Shown here: piece after piece, positions 33,446 through 42,088 of the stretch
Position numbering within the stretch: position 1 is the first letter of the stretch
Layout: the number at the start of each line of letters is the position of its first letter
Origin: DASZVB01 sp035545855
GTDB taxonomy: Bacteria > Myxococcota_A > Polyangia > Polyangiales > Polyangiaceae
Assembly (NCBI GenBank): GCA_035545855.1
Contig: DASZXK010000147.1
Coordinates: 1-64,000, forward strand
Direction of reading: 5' to 3'
DNA: 64,000 nucleotides
Program-made: the position numbers and the translations under genes
Notes under the pieces: model-generated
The model's database searches: none
Told to the model about the DNA's origin: nothing
The model's input: only the letters and a program-made list of their open reading frames with translations

Positions 33446-34039
33446 TCAGGCGGCGTGTTTCACGTCGGATTCGACCGCGGTCCGCACCGGAGAGACGTCA
33501 CCGCTCGCCTCCGGACCGAGCGCGGTCTCGAGCAAGCGTCGCGCGCGGAACAGCCGGCTCATGACGGTGCCCACCGGAACTTGCAGGTGATCGGCGGCCT
33601 CGCGGTACGAGCAGTCCTCGAGATCCACGAGCTCGACGACCTCCAGGAACTTCTCCGGCAGGGCGTGAAGCGCGGCGTACATGCCGTCGGAGACGGCGCG
33701 GATCGTCGGCTCTCGTCCCGCGTCGGAGGCGAGCGTCGGATCCTGCGCGAAGCGGCCGAGCGCACGCCCCTCGCGGCTCCGCTTGCGGCACTTCGTGATG
33801 AACACGCTGTCGAGGATCCGGTGGAGCCACGCGCGATGGTTCGTGCCGCGCTCGAAGGTGCCCTCGAAGCGGAGCGCGCGGAGGACGGTCTCCTGGACGA
33901 GGTCGTCCGCGTCCGCCGGCGAGCGCGTGAGTCGAAGCGCGCGGGCGCGAAGCGACGGGAGCGTCGGGCTGATCGCTTCGCGAAGCGCGAGAGAGGGGGC
34001 GGCGGGAACGGCGGCGGGAGCGGCGGGCATCGCGTTCAT
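33446..34039 (-). CDS. ECF-family RNA polymerase sigma factor, orphan
   Basis: The 197-residue product has a sigma2 region with TRSPADADDLVQETVLRALR and HRAWLHRILDSVFI, and a sigma4 region with LPEKFLEVVELVDLEDCSYR and PVGTVMSRLFRARRLLE, the helix-turn-helix that reads the -35 box. It directs transcription of an unknown regulon. The ATG at 34039 is used; a GTG at 34069 would add ten residues. No anti-sigma gene is beside it: birA converges from one side and nnr lies on the other. Confidence 0.9.
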   Translation of the reverse strand: MNAMPAAPAAVPAAPSLALREAISPTLPSLRARALRLTRSPADADDLVQETVLRALRFEGTFERGTNHRAWLHRILDSVFITKCRKRSREGRALGRFAQDPTLASDAGREPTIRAVSDGMYAALHALPEKFLEVVELVDLEDCSYREAADHLQVPVGTVMSRLFRARRLLETALGPEASGDVSPVRTAVESDVKHAA

Positions 34040-34185
34040 GCGAGAGTCGCTTCGCAAGGCGTATGCCACGCCGATCCGGCTGGAAATCCGCGCAAACCGG
34101 CGAAAGAGGCGCGGCCCCGGGGACGCGGGGGCGTGTCAAAGTGGCAGCGCCTCGCCGCGGGGTGCCAGGCCGGCAGGGGCGCCCT

Positions 34186-35733
34186 TCACGGCGCGATCGG
34201 ACGCGGGAGCCGCCGGAGCCCGGCGAGCACGCCCGGGATCTCGTCTGCGATCTCGTGAGCGACGAGCCCGCGATCCACCCCGGAGCGCTTCTCCCAGGAC
34301 TCTCCCGCGAGGCCGTGGATGCACGCGGCAGCGCACGCGGCCCGGACGGGGTCCCCGAGGGCCGCCGCGAGCGCGCCGAGCACGCCGGAGAGCACGTCCC
34401 CCGAGCCCGCGGTCGCGAGCACCGGGCTCCCGGTGGAATTCACGACGGGAAGCCCGTCGGGCGAGCCGACGACGGTGCGAGCGCCCTTCAGGAGGACCAC
34501 GGCCCCGGATTGAGCGACGGCCGTCCGCACCGCCCCGAACCGGTCGGCCTCCACTTCGGCGGCAGTGATGCCGAGGAGCCGCCCGAGCTCGCCGGGATGG
34601 GGCGTCAGGATGAGCTTCCCCTTGGCCCCGGACATCTCGGCGAGTCGGCCCGAGAAGTGCGAGAGCCCGTCGGCGTCCACGACGAGAGTGCCTTCGTGCC
34701 GGAGAACGACGTGCTCGGCGACGGTGCGGGCCCGCGCGTCGAGCCCCATGCCGGGTCCGACGACGACGGCGTCCGCGGCGTCCAGGATCCCGTCTAGCGA
34801 GGCCTCGATGGCCTGTTCGTCGATGCGCGCCGTCATCTCCTCCAGGACGCGCGCGTCGAGGAGGCGCGCCGTGTCGGGAAACGCGGCGATGGTGACGAGG
34901 CCTGCCCCCGCTCGGAGCGACCCGCGCGCGGAGAGGAGCGCCGCGCCCGTCTTGCCCGCGGAGCCGCCGACGATGACCACGCGACCCGCCGCGCCCTTGT
35001 GCGTCGCGAGCGGACGCTCGCCGATCCACGACGCGACGTCGGGCGCCTCCAGGAAACGCGCGCTCGATCCCACCTGCGCCGCGAGAGACGGCACGCCGAT
35101 GTCCACGACGGTCGTCGGCCCCGCCCGCTCCGCGCCCGCCGACGTCGCGAGCCCGAGCTTCAGGTGCGCGAACGTGACGGTCTCGTCCGCGCGGACGATG
35201 GCGCCCTGCGCGCCGCCCGTGTTCGCGTCCATCCCCGAGGGGACGTCCAGCGCGATCCTCCACGCGGGCGCGCGATTCACGCGGTCGATGACGGACGCGA
35301 AGTGCCCGGAGACGGGCCGATCGAGGCCCGTGCCGAACAATGCGTCCACCAGGATGGCCGCACGAGAGAGCTCTTCCTCCAGCCGTTCGAGGTCCGCCTC
35401 TCCGACGACGAGGACGTCCCCGCCGACGCCGACCCAGGCGGCGTGGTTCGTCTTCGCGTCCCCGGAGAGACGCGCCGGCGACGCCACGAGCGCGACGCGG
35501 ACGTCCGCGCCGCGGGCCGCGAGGAGCCGGGCCACGACGAAGCCGTCCCCGCCGTTGTTCCCGGGCCCGCAGACCACGAAGACTCGGCCCGGGTGATCCG
35601 CGAGCCGTGCGTGGACGAGCTCCGCGGCTCCCCTCCCCGCGTTCTCCATGAGGAGCAGACTCGGCACGGAACAGACCTCGATCGCGTGGCGATCGAAGTC
35701 ACGAATCTGCTCGCGCGAGAGGATGGGTTGCAC
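34186..35733 (-). CDS. nnr: Bifunctional NAD(P)H-hydrate epimerase / ADP-dependent dehydratase
   Basis: The 515-residue protein joins a YjeF N-terminal epimerase (CGPGNNGGDGFVVARLLAAR near residue 55, LFGTGLDRPVSG) to a C-terminal ribokinase-like dehydratase (VIVGGSAGKTGAALLSARGS, ILTPHPGELGRLLG, and GSGDVLSGVLGALAA). Together they repair damaged NAD(P)H hydrates. Both halves look complete. The start is GTG at 35733, 14 bases after the stop of the upstream S41 peptidase gene on the same strand, so the two may share a transcript. Confidence 0.95.
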   Translation of the reverse strand: MQPILSREQIRDFDRHAIEVCSVPSLLLMENAGRGAAELVHARLADHPGRVFVVCGPGNNGGDGFVVARLLAARGADVRVALVASPARLSGDAKTNHAAWVGVGGDVLVVGEADLERLEEELSRAAILVDALFGTGLDRPVSGHFASVIDRVNRAPAWRIALDVPSGMDANTGGAQGAIVRADETVTFAHLKLGLATSAGAERAGPTTVVDIGVPSLAAQVGSSARFLEAPDVASWIGERPLATHKGAAGRVVIVGGSAGKTGAALLSARGSLRAGAGLVTIAAFPDTARLLDARVLEEMTARIDEQAIEASLDGILDAADAVVVGPGMGLDARARTVAEHVVLRHEGTLVVDADGLSHFSGRLAEMSGAKGKLILTPHPGELGRLLGITAAEVEADRFGAVRTAVAQSGAVVLLKGARTVVGSPDGLPVVNSTGSPVLATAGSGDVLSGVLGALAAALGDPVRAACAAACIHGLAGESWEKRSGVDRGLVAHEIADEIPGVLAGLRRLPRPIAP

Positions 35734-35747
35734 TCGCGCGGCTCCGT

Positions 35748-38700
35748 TCAGGGTTCGCTGGAGAAATCCCAGTCGTAGCCGAGGAGCTCGGCCTTGGGCG
35801 TGGGGAGCGCCTCGCCGTTCGGCCCGTCACGCCGAACGACGAGCGTGTGGCGTGTCGCGGTGTCCTCGCTCTCCCGCGCGACGACGTTCACGACGTTCAC
35901 GCCGGGGTTCAGCGCGACGTCGAGGGCGAAGGAGAGCTTGTTCGGCGTCGAGCTCCGGCGGTTCGATTGATAGAACACCTTCCGCGGACCGACGAACACG
36001 TACGCGTCCAGCACCTGGTCCGGATCCTGGACGGTTCCCTCGATGCGGACGTGGTCCTCGCGAGTCGCGAGCTTGCCGGGCGACACCTCGAGGAGCGGCG
36101 GGGAGCGCCCCAGGATCGGATCGAATACGCCCTTCCCGTGCTTGCCGGGCGCGGCTTCGAGAGACGCCGTCTCGACGAATCCGAAGCGCGTTCCGCCGAG
36201 GCCGATCTTCGTGAAATCCCCGTACCTCCCGAGGCGATCGACGAGGGTGCCCTTCTTCAACTCTCCGACGACGCGCGCCGCGGCGAGGGGCTGACCGCGC
36301 ACCTTCACGGGCATCGTCACGTTCGCGGCGTCCGCGACGGCCTCGATGTTGAACCCCGTCGTCGTGACCGGAACGGAGACCTTCTCGCTCGACACGACGC
36401 CGAGATCCCGATCCGCGACGCTGAGCTCCACCTTGACGAGGTTGTCCTTCAGGCCGTCGAGGACGTCGAACGTGAACGCGACCTGCTTCGTGTCCCCGGG
36501 GTTCATGTTGGAGATGTCGAAGCGGCCGTTGTGGAGCAGGAGGCCGTCCCCGGTGAGGTTCCGGATGTTCGCCTGGGTCTCGTACGAGCGACCGATGCCG
36601 ACGTTCTTCACCGTCAGGTACATCGTCGCGCCCTCGCCGCGGGCGAGCTGGCCGTCCCCGTTGCCGGGACGATCGTCCACGATTTGGTACGTGTACGCGA
36701 AGAGCGGCTGAGGGAGCGCCTTCAGCGTCGGGCGAATCTCGGCGTCCGCGGGGGGCTCTCCGCCCTCCGCGCTGAACCGGACCCGGACGACGTCCTGCCG
36801 GGTCACGCCGTTCGTCGGCAGCTTGCAGACCCGCTGCGCGTCGTTCGGCACGGGCGCGGTCGAACCCGGCTTCCGTCCTTCCGTCTCGCACCACCCGAGC
36901 GGCGCCTTCGCCGTGACCGTCTTCCCGGGGTCGACGCGGCCGAAGAGCAGCTCCTTCTCGTCGTAGTAGCCGCTGTCGCTCTTCGTGACGGCGCGGAGCT
37001 GATAGATGGGCACGGACCCCTTGTTCGTGACGGAGACCTTCAGCGTCATCGGCTGGCCCGCGGTGACGGTGTCCTGCGGGCGGTCCGTCGAGACGCTGAC
37101 GTCGAAGTCCGCGGCCTTCGCGACGCCCTTGTCGCCCTTCGGCGGCCCTTCCCAGTCGATGCCGAGCTTCTTCAGGTCCTCCGTGAGGGAGACCATCTCC
37201 GCCGCTTGTACCTTCTCCACGAAGGGCTTCGCGGACTGCACCTCGTCCTGTCGCCGTCCCTGCGGGAGCTGGGACACGAGATCCCGGGCGAACCGGATCG
37301 GGAAATCCAGCCGGAACTCGTCGTCCGTGTCTCCGCCGCGGTCGAGGGCTTCCAGGCGCTCGGCGGACGGCATGTCGTAGCGAAGCACGATCGACGGCTG
37401 CTCGGGCGCGGCGGTGCCGTTCGAGAGGCTCTTCATCAGGTCGCGCTCGCGCGGCCGGTGCTCGGAGCGGAAGAGGTCCATCTCGAGCGTGTCGGCGGTC
37501 ATGCGGTCGAGCTCGATGTCCGGCGTGACCCCGACCCCCTGGATGCTCACGTCACCCGGCGTGAGGTACTGCGCGATGGTGAGCTTCAGCGCCGCGTTCC
37601 CCGCGATGCGCGGGAAGACGAGCTGCACGCTCCCCTTGCCGAACGTCGTCTCGCCGACGATGACGGCGCGGTCGAGGTTCTTCAGCGCGCCCGCGACGAT
37701 CTCGCTCGCGCTCGCGCTCGAGGCGTTCACGAGCGCCACGATGGGATACGGCGGCTCCGTGCCGCGACGCTGCGCGACCTTCTCGTCCCGGGGCTCCGTG
37801 CCGCCGACGGTCGCGACGATGACGCCGCGCTCGAGGAACCGGTCGGCGACCTTCGCGGCCTGGTCGAGCAGGCCGCCCGGGTTGTCCCGGAGATCGAGGA
37901 CGAGGCCCTTGAGCTTCCCCTTCTTGTTGAAGCCGTCGAGGGCCTGATCGAGCTCGTCCGAGGTGCTCGCCTGGAACTGCTTCAGGCGGACGTACCCGAC
38001 GCCCGGCGCGAGCTGGTGGGCGTCCACCGACTCGATGTTGATCTCTTCACGCACGAGCTCGAACGGTCTTGCGTTCGCCCAGCCGCCGTCGCCGTCCCGG
38101 TGCACCCAGATCGTCACCTTGGAGCCGGGCTTGCCGCGGAGGCGATCCACCGCGTCGTCCAGCGGCATGTTGAGGGTGGACTCGTTGTTGATCTTCGTGA
38201 TGCGGTCGAGCCGCTTGAGCCCGGAGCGCCCCGCGGGCGTGCCGGGCATGGGGCGCATGATCGTGAGCATCTGATCGCGGATGGAGATCACGATGCCGAG
38301 GCCGCCGAAGTGCCCGGACGTCGAGAGGTTCATCTCCTCGAACGCTTCCGGGCTGAGGAACACGCTGTGCGGGTCCAGCGTCCGGAGCATGCCGTTGCAC
38401 GCGGCGTACTCCACTTCGCGGAGATCCACCTCGCTGTCCCGGAGGTGCGTCTGGAGGAACGCGAACACCTCGCGGAGGCGGGCGGAGACGTCCCAGGGCC
38501 CCTGGACGTTGTCGACGCGGAACTCCCGCTCTTCCGTGTCCACGCGGACCTTGAGCGTCGGGGAACGCTCGTCGTGGAGCACGATGACCTGCGCGACCTC
38601 CTGCTGCACCTGGTCCAGCGCGGAGAGGAACATCTGGCGAGGCTTCACGCGCGCGGGGTCGACGTACTTCTTGCGGATGAGATCCAGCGTCTCGTTCACG

Positions 38701-38876
38701 GCGGCGAGGCGCGTGAGGTCGTAGGGAGTCTTGTCCGCGCCCGGAGACGTGACGGCGTGGGCCGCGCCGAGTCCCTTCCAGAGACCCCCGGTACCGAAAT
38801 GGAGCGCCAGGTTGGTGGCCAGCGCGAAGATGACGAGGACCGAGCCGGTCCGGATGGCACGCTCTAGAAGGCGCAT
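35748..38876 (-). CDS. Large S41 carboxyl-terminal processing peptidase (MXAN_5808-like)
   Basis: The 1042-residue protein has an N-terminal membrane helix (GSVLVIFALATNLALHFG), a PDZ domain at about 185-270 (HFGGLGIVISIRDQMLTIMR), and an S41 catalytic domain with the NASSASASEIVAG motif at 384-396 and Lys414 in ETTFGKGSVQ. About 480 residues of beta-rich C-terminal extension follow, including repeated strands that look like immunoglobulin-like or adhesion domains. It is far longer than ordinary CtpA (about 400-550). It should process exported proteins at their C-termini. It resembles the myxobacterial MXAN_5808-type peptidase; that family name is recalled, not checked. Confidence 0.85.
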   Translation of the reverse strand: MRLLERAIRTGSVLVIFALATNLALHFGTGGLWKGLGAAHAVTSPGADKTPYDLTRLAAVNETLDLIRKKYVDPARVKPRQMFLSALDQVQQEVAQVIVLHDERSPTLKVRVDTEEREFRVDNVQGPWDVSARLREVFAFLQTHLRDSEVDLREVEYAACNGMLRTLDPHSVFLSPEAFEEMNLSTSGHFGGLGIVISIRDQMLTIMRPMPGTPAGRSGLKRLDRITKINNESTLNMPLDDAVDRLRGKPGSKVTIWVHRDGDGGWANARPFELVREEINIESVDAHQLAPGVGYVRLKQFQASTSDELDQALDGFNKKGKLKGLVLDLRDNPGGLLDQAAKVADRFLERGVIVATVGGTEPRDEKVAQRRGTEPPYPIVALVNASSASASEIVAGALKNLDRAVIVGETTFGKGSVQLVFPRIAGNAALKLTIAQYLTPGDVSIQGVGVTPDIELDRMTADTLEMDLFRSEHRPRERDLMKSLSNGTAAPEQPSIVLRYDMPSAERLEALDRGGDTDDEFRLDFPIRFARDLVSQLPQGRRQDEVQSAKPFVEKVQAAEMVSLTEDLKKLGIDWEGPPKGDKGVAKAADFDVSVSTDRPQDTVTAGQPMTLKVSVTNKGSVPIYQLRAVTKSDSGYYDEKELLFGRVDPGKTVTAKAPLGWCETEGRKPGSTAPVPNDAQRVCKLPTNGVTRQDVVRVRFSAEGGEPPADAEIRPTLKALPQPLFAYTYQIVDDRPGNGDGQLARGEGATMYLTVKNVGIGRSYETQANIRNLTGDGLLLHNGRFDISNMNPGDTKQVAFTFDVLDGLKDNLVKVELSVADRDLGVVSSEKVSVPVTTTGFNIEAVADAANVTMPVKVRGQPLAAARVVGELKKGTLVDRLGRYGDFTKIGLGGTRFGFVETASLEAAPGKHGKGVFDPILGRSPPLLEVSPGKLATREDHVRIEGTVQDPDQVLDAYVFVGPRKVFYQSNRRSSTPNKLSFALDVALNPGVNVVNVVARESEDTATRHTLVVRRDGPNGEALPTPKAELLGYDWDFSSEP

Positions 38877-38884
38877 CGACGGGC

Positions 38885-38890
38885 AGTATA
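38885..38890 (-). promoter_or_regulatory. Start-proximal -10 element (TATACT)
   Basis: On the reverse strand TATACT ends eight bases before the ATG of the S41 peptidase gene at 38876, a near-consensus -10 box with the same short spacing as elsewhere in the window. Confidence 0.5.
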
Positions 38891-38912
38891 GGCTGCCGGA
38901 GCCCGCCCGACA

Positions 38913-40091
38913 CTAAGGAGCGGAGACCCGGCCCACGGCGCCGATGGAGCCGCCCTGAGCGCTCTCCGACGAGGTATCCCGCGGCGGATCGGGGGCCTCC
39001 ACGGTGGGGGCCGTCTTCTCGTCGCGCTGGATGGAGTACCGGACGAGGGCGCGGAGCGTCTTGTTCCGTTCCACGTTGCCGAGGAGCGTCTTGATGTCCT
39101 CGTACACGGAAGGATCCACCATGAGCGCACCGACCGTGCCCTTGCCGGAGCGGACGTCCTTCACGATGCCCTTCACGTCCTTCGCGATGGAGTTCAGATC
39201 CCCGATGAGCTGCTGGGTCGCGTCGTCCCCGTAGATGACGCTGTGGGCGAGACCGTTGCCCTTTCGCATCCCCTCGAGAGTGCTCGCGAGCTCTCCGGCG
39301 GCGCGGCCGATCTGCGCGATGGCGTCCGTCGGGCCCTCTCCGTAGAGCACGTCGTGCGCGAAGCCCGGGCCCGCTTGCACTCGCGCCATGACCTGGTCCG
39401 CGCGGGCGAGCGTCTGATCCAGCTCCCCCGTCGCGTGCTTCAGGCTCTCGAGCGCCGAGGAGAGCCGGTTCGCCTCGGCCGGGTCCTTCAGGAGACGCGT
39501 CACGTAGCCGTCCCCCTCGTCCACGGACTTGAGGATGCGGGACAGAGAGCGGACGGTCGTCTTCAGGTCTTCCTGGACGGACGGATCGGCGAACGTGTTC
39601 GTCGTCTTCTCCAGGTTCGTCATGACCGTCTCCGCCTTCTCGCTGATGGCGGAGATGCGGTCCGAGATCTGCGCGAGGTCCATTCCCTTTTCCGTCGGGA
39701 GTGTCGCGCCGGGTTCCATCTGCGGGCGATCCGTCGAGCCCACCTTGATGACGACCATCTTGTCGCCGAGGAGGCCCTTGTTGCCGATGGAGACGACGCT
39801 GTCCGACCGGATGCGCCGAGACTCCGCCTTCACGATGGAGAGCGTCACGTGGAGGGTGGTGTCCTTCACGTCCGGGCCGTACCCGACGTCTGCCACCTGC
39901 CCGACGTCCACGCCGCCCATCCGCACGGGCGCCCCGCGCGTGAGGCCCTGCACGTCGTCGAACACGGCGTAGTAGTCCACCTTCTTCTCGAAGGCGCGTC
40001 GCTCGTCCCCGATCAGGAACACCACGAGGCCCGCCACGGCGAGCCCGGCCGCGACGAACGCGCCGACTTTGACCTCACGGGACAGGGCCAC
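38913..40091 (-). CDS. mlaD: MlaD-type MCE substrate-binding protein
   Basis: The 392-residue protein has one N-terminal membrane helix (VGAFVAAGLAVAGLVVFLIG) and an MCE domain with VFDDVQGLTRGAPVRMGGVD and GNKGLLGDKMVVIKVG. A long helical C-terminal part follows (about residues 150-360), which would reach across the periplasm, longer than in E. coli MlaD. It belongs to lipid-transport ABC systems that move phospholipids between membranes. It starts at GTG, 49 bases after the stop of the MlaF gene on the same strand. Confidence 0.9.
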   Translation of the reverse strand: MALSREVKVGAFVAAGLAVAGLVVFLIGDERRAFEKKVDYYAVFDDVQGLTRGAPVRMGGVDVGQVADVGYGPDVKDTTLHVTLSIVKAESRRIRSDSVVSIGNKGLLGDKMVVIKVGSTDRPQMEPGATLPTEKGMDLAQISDRISAISEKAETVMTNLEKTTNTFADPSVQEDLKTTVRSLSRILKSVDEGDGYVTRLLKDPAEANRLSSALESLKHATGELDQTLARADQVMARVQAGPGFAHDVLYGEGPTDAIAQIGRAAGELASTLEGMRKGNGLAHSVIYGDDATQQLIGDLNSIAKDVKGIVKDVRSGKGTVGALMVDPSVYEDIKTLLGNVERNKTLRALVRYSIQRDEKTAPTVEAPDPPRDTSSESAQGGSIGAVGRVSAP

Positions 40092-40140
40092 GGACGAGAC
40101 CTATAGCACCCCGGAGGCCCTTGGGGAGGGCGCTCCGCCG

Positions 40141-40920
40141 TCAGGCCTGGAGCAAGGTTTCCACGTCTTCCTCGACGGGGGCGATGCCCTCGATGAAGTC
40201 GTGGACGCGCGGGTCCGTCGAGGCACGAAACTCCTCCGCGGGCGCCTGGGCGATGATGCGGCCGCCCTGGACCATGGCGAAATCGTCCGCGATCGTGAAG
40301 GCGCTCTTCATGTCGTGCGTGACCACGATGCTCGTGATGTTGAGCTTCCGCTGGAGCCCGACGATGAGGTGATTCACGCGGGCGGTGTTGATGGGGTCGA
40401 GGCCCGTCGTCGGCTCGTCGTAGAGGACGACCTCGGGGCGGACGGCGATGGCGCGAGCGAGGGCGACGCGCTTCTTCATGCCGCCGGAGAGGTCCGAGGG
40501 CCACATGCCCTGGACGCCCGGGAGCCCCACGAGCTCGAGCGCCCACGCGACGCGCTCGTCCATCTCCTGCTTCGTCATCTTGTCGCGGAAGTGTTCCTCG
40601 AGGCCGTACGCGACGTTGTCCCGCACGTCGATGGAGTCGAAGAGGGCGCCGCCCTGAAACAGCATTGCGACCCGCTGCCTCACGACGGAGAGCTGGCGCG
40701 CGTTCATCTTCGTCACTTCGTCCCCGTCGAAGGTGATGCTCCCGCGATCGGCCTTGAGGAGCCCGATCAGCATCTTCAGCATCACGCTCTTCCCGACGCC
40801 GGAGCCGCCCACGATGCAGAGCACCTTCCCGCGCCGGACCTGGAGATCGAGGTGCGCGTAGATCACCTTCGGGCCGAAGGCCTTCCGCACGCCGCGGAAT
40901 TCGATCAGGGCTTCCGACAT
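40141..40920 (-). CDS. mlaF: MlaF-type ABC transporter ATP-binding protein
   Basis: The 259-residue ATPase shows Walker A GGSGVGKSVMLK, the signature LSGGMKKRVALARA, Walker B VVLYDEPTTGLDP and a switch His in VVTHDMKSA. The helix region AYGLEEHFRDKMTKQEMDE and the Mla-specific DRGSITFDGDEV place it with MlaF/Ttg2A. It powers phospholipid transport with MlaD and a MlaE permease. The permease that normally lies beside it is not in the window. Confidence 0.93.
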   Translation of the reverse strand: MSEALIEFRGVRKAFGPKVIYAHLDLQVRRGKVLCIVGGSGVGKSVMLKMLIGLLKADRGSITFDGDEVTKMNARQLSVVRQRVAMLFQGGALFDSIDVRDNVAYGLEEHFRDKMTKQEMDERVAWALELVGLPGVQGMWPSDLSGGMKKRVALARAIAVRPEVVLYDEPTTGLDPINTARVNHLIVGLQRKLNITSIVVTHDMKSAFTIADDFAMVQGGRIIAQAPAEEFRASTDPRVHDFIEGIAPVEEDVETLLQA

Positions 40921-40993
40921 GATTCGATGCGTCTCGCCGGGATTCGCGCTCTGCGCGCTCGGGGGGCCGAGCGACGGCGCGCGGGAAATCCTG

Positions 40994-41824
40994 TCACACC
41001 CGGCACACGGCTAGCAAATCCAGAGATTCGTCCAGCGATTCCGTCCTGTAGAAGATGTCCTCGATCGAAAACCGCGTGAGGTCCGGAGCGCGGCGCTCGA
41101 TCCGGCGTAACGCATTCGCGAGGCCCCGAAGCTGGTCCACTCGGTTCGCTCCGAGAGCGATGCGCGCGCGACGCGACACCCAGGCACGAACCTTCTTCCG
41201 CGCCTTCGCCCGCGCGGCGGCACAGCGAGCCACCTCCACGGAGTGGAGCGGCTCGGACGCGAAGAGCCCTTTCAAGGAAACGTCCGAGAAGTAGCGGCGA
41301 AGGAGGGGTTCGAGTTCTCTCGCTCGATACTCCTTCACGTGGTCCACGTTCCACGGCGTCATCCCGGGGTCGATCCGGATGGCGGCGTTGGGCGTCGTGA
41401 AGATCGCGTGCCCTCCCGGCACGAGGACGCGGCGGATCTCGGCGAGGTAGGAAGCCGGCTCGGGCACGTGCTCGATCACCTGAAACGAAGCGACGAGCTC
41501 GAACGAGCCGTCCGGGAAGGGCAGCCTCGGATCCGGGAGAAGCCGGAACTCGACGTTCGGCGCATGAACACGTTTCCTGGCAGCCGCCACGACCGCGGGA
41601 GACAGGTCGACCCCCACCACCTGGGAAGCCGTCTCCGAAAGGAGCTCCGTGCCGTAGCCGACGTTGCAGCCGAGATCGAGCACCCGCTTCCCCGCCGCGA
41701 GCGCGCGAGCTTCGAGGTAGGCGCGGCGATGCATCAGGTAGAGGCAGTACTCGCCCTCCGTCGCGAATCGCTCCGTCGTGACCGCGCCGTGAAAGCGCGC
41801 TGCGCGAATCAGGGCGTCAGACAT
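40994..41824 (-). CDS. Class I SAM-dependent methyltransferase
   Basis: The 276-residue protein has a Rossmann methyltransferase core: motif I VLDLGCNVGYGTELLSE, acidic GVDLSPAVVAAA, motif II LPDPRLPFPDGSFELVASFQ and motif III PGGHAIFTTPNAA. It belongs to the Methyltransf_11/23 type. Residues 190-270 are helical and Arg rich. The substrate is unknown; a small molecule such as a lipid or sugar is most likely. A GGAGGAGCT site precedes the ATG. It is upstream of mlaF on the same strand, separated by 73 bases. Confidence 0.88.
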   Translation of the reverse strand: MSDALIRAARFHGAVTTERFATEGEYCLYLMHRRAYLEARALAAGKRVLDLGCNVGYGTELLSETASQVVGVDLSPAVVAAARKRVHAPNVEFRLLPDPRLPFPDGSFELVASFQVIEHVPEPASYLAEIRRVLVPGGHAIFTTPNAAIRIDPGMTPWNVDHVKEYRARELEPLLRRYFSDVSLKGLFASEPLHSVEVARCAAARAKARKKVRAWVSRRARIALGANRVDQLRGLANALRRIERRAPDLTRFSIEDIFYRTESLDESLDLLAVCRV

Positions 41825-41869
41825 AGCTCCTCCATGCTGCCGCGATCGGGCGCGAAGTGAAATGGTCGC

Positions 41870-42007
41870 TCATTCGTTCAGGGCGCCGCCCCGGAGCCAC
41901 GCGATGACGATGCTCTTCTGCGTCTCGGAAAGCGCGCCGTTCGGGGCCCCCGGCGGCGGCTCCACGTGTCCGGTGAACGAGCCCAGACCCGTGATCTTCC
42001 GGTTATC
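41870..42007 (-). pseudogene. C-terminal remnant of a c-type cytochrome-like protein
   Basis: The reverse strand reads ITGLGSFTGHVEPPPGAPNG followed by ALSETQKSIVIAWLRGGALN and a stop at 41870. The PPPGAP...LSxxxKxxIxxWxxGGA pattern is what usually ends a small c-type cytochrome or related haem-domain protein. The heme-binding CxxCH is not found upstream in the same frame, and the upstream neighbour is the lipoprotein gene, so only a decayed end seems to remain. It lies in a 264-base gap. Confidence 0.4.
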
Positions 42008-42088
42008 ACGGCCCGCCCGACGCGCCCAAGGCGACGAGCCCGCGCTCCTTCATGCGTGGCCCGGAGGCGGTCCCTTTCCGGGCGGCGC

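Noticed and set aside
33430..33452. Possible bidirectional terminator between birA and the ECF gene
   Set aside because: Stem GGCGG/CCGCC with AAGG loop is short and has no U-run; it also overlaps coding sequence.
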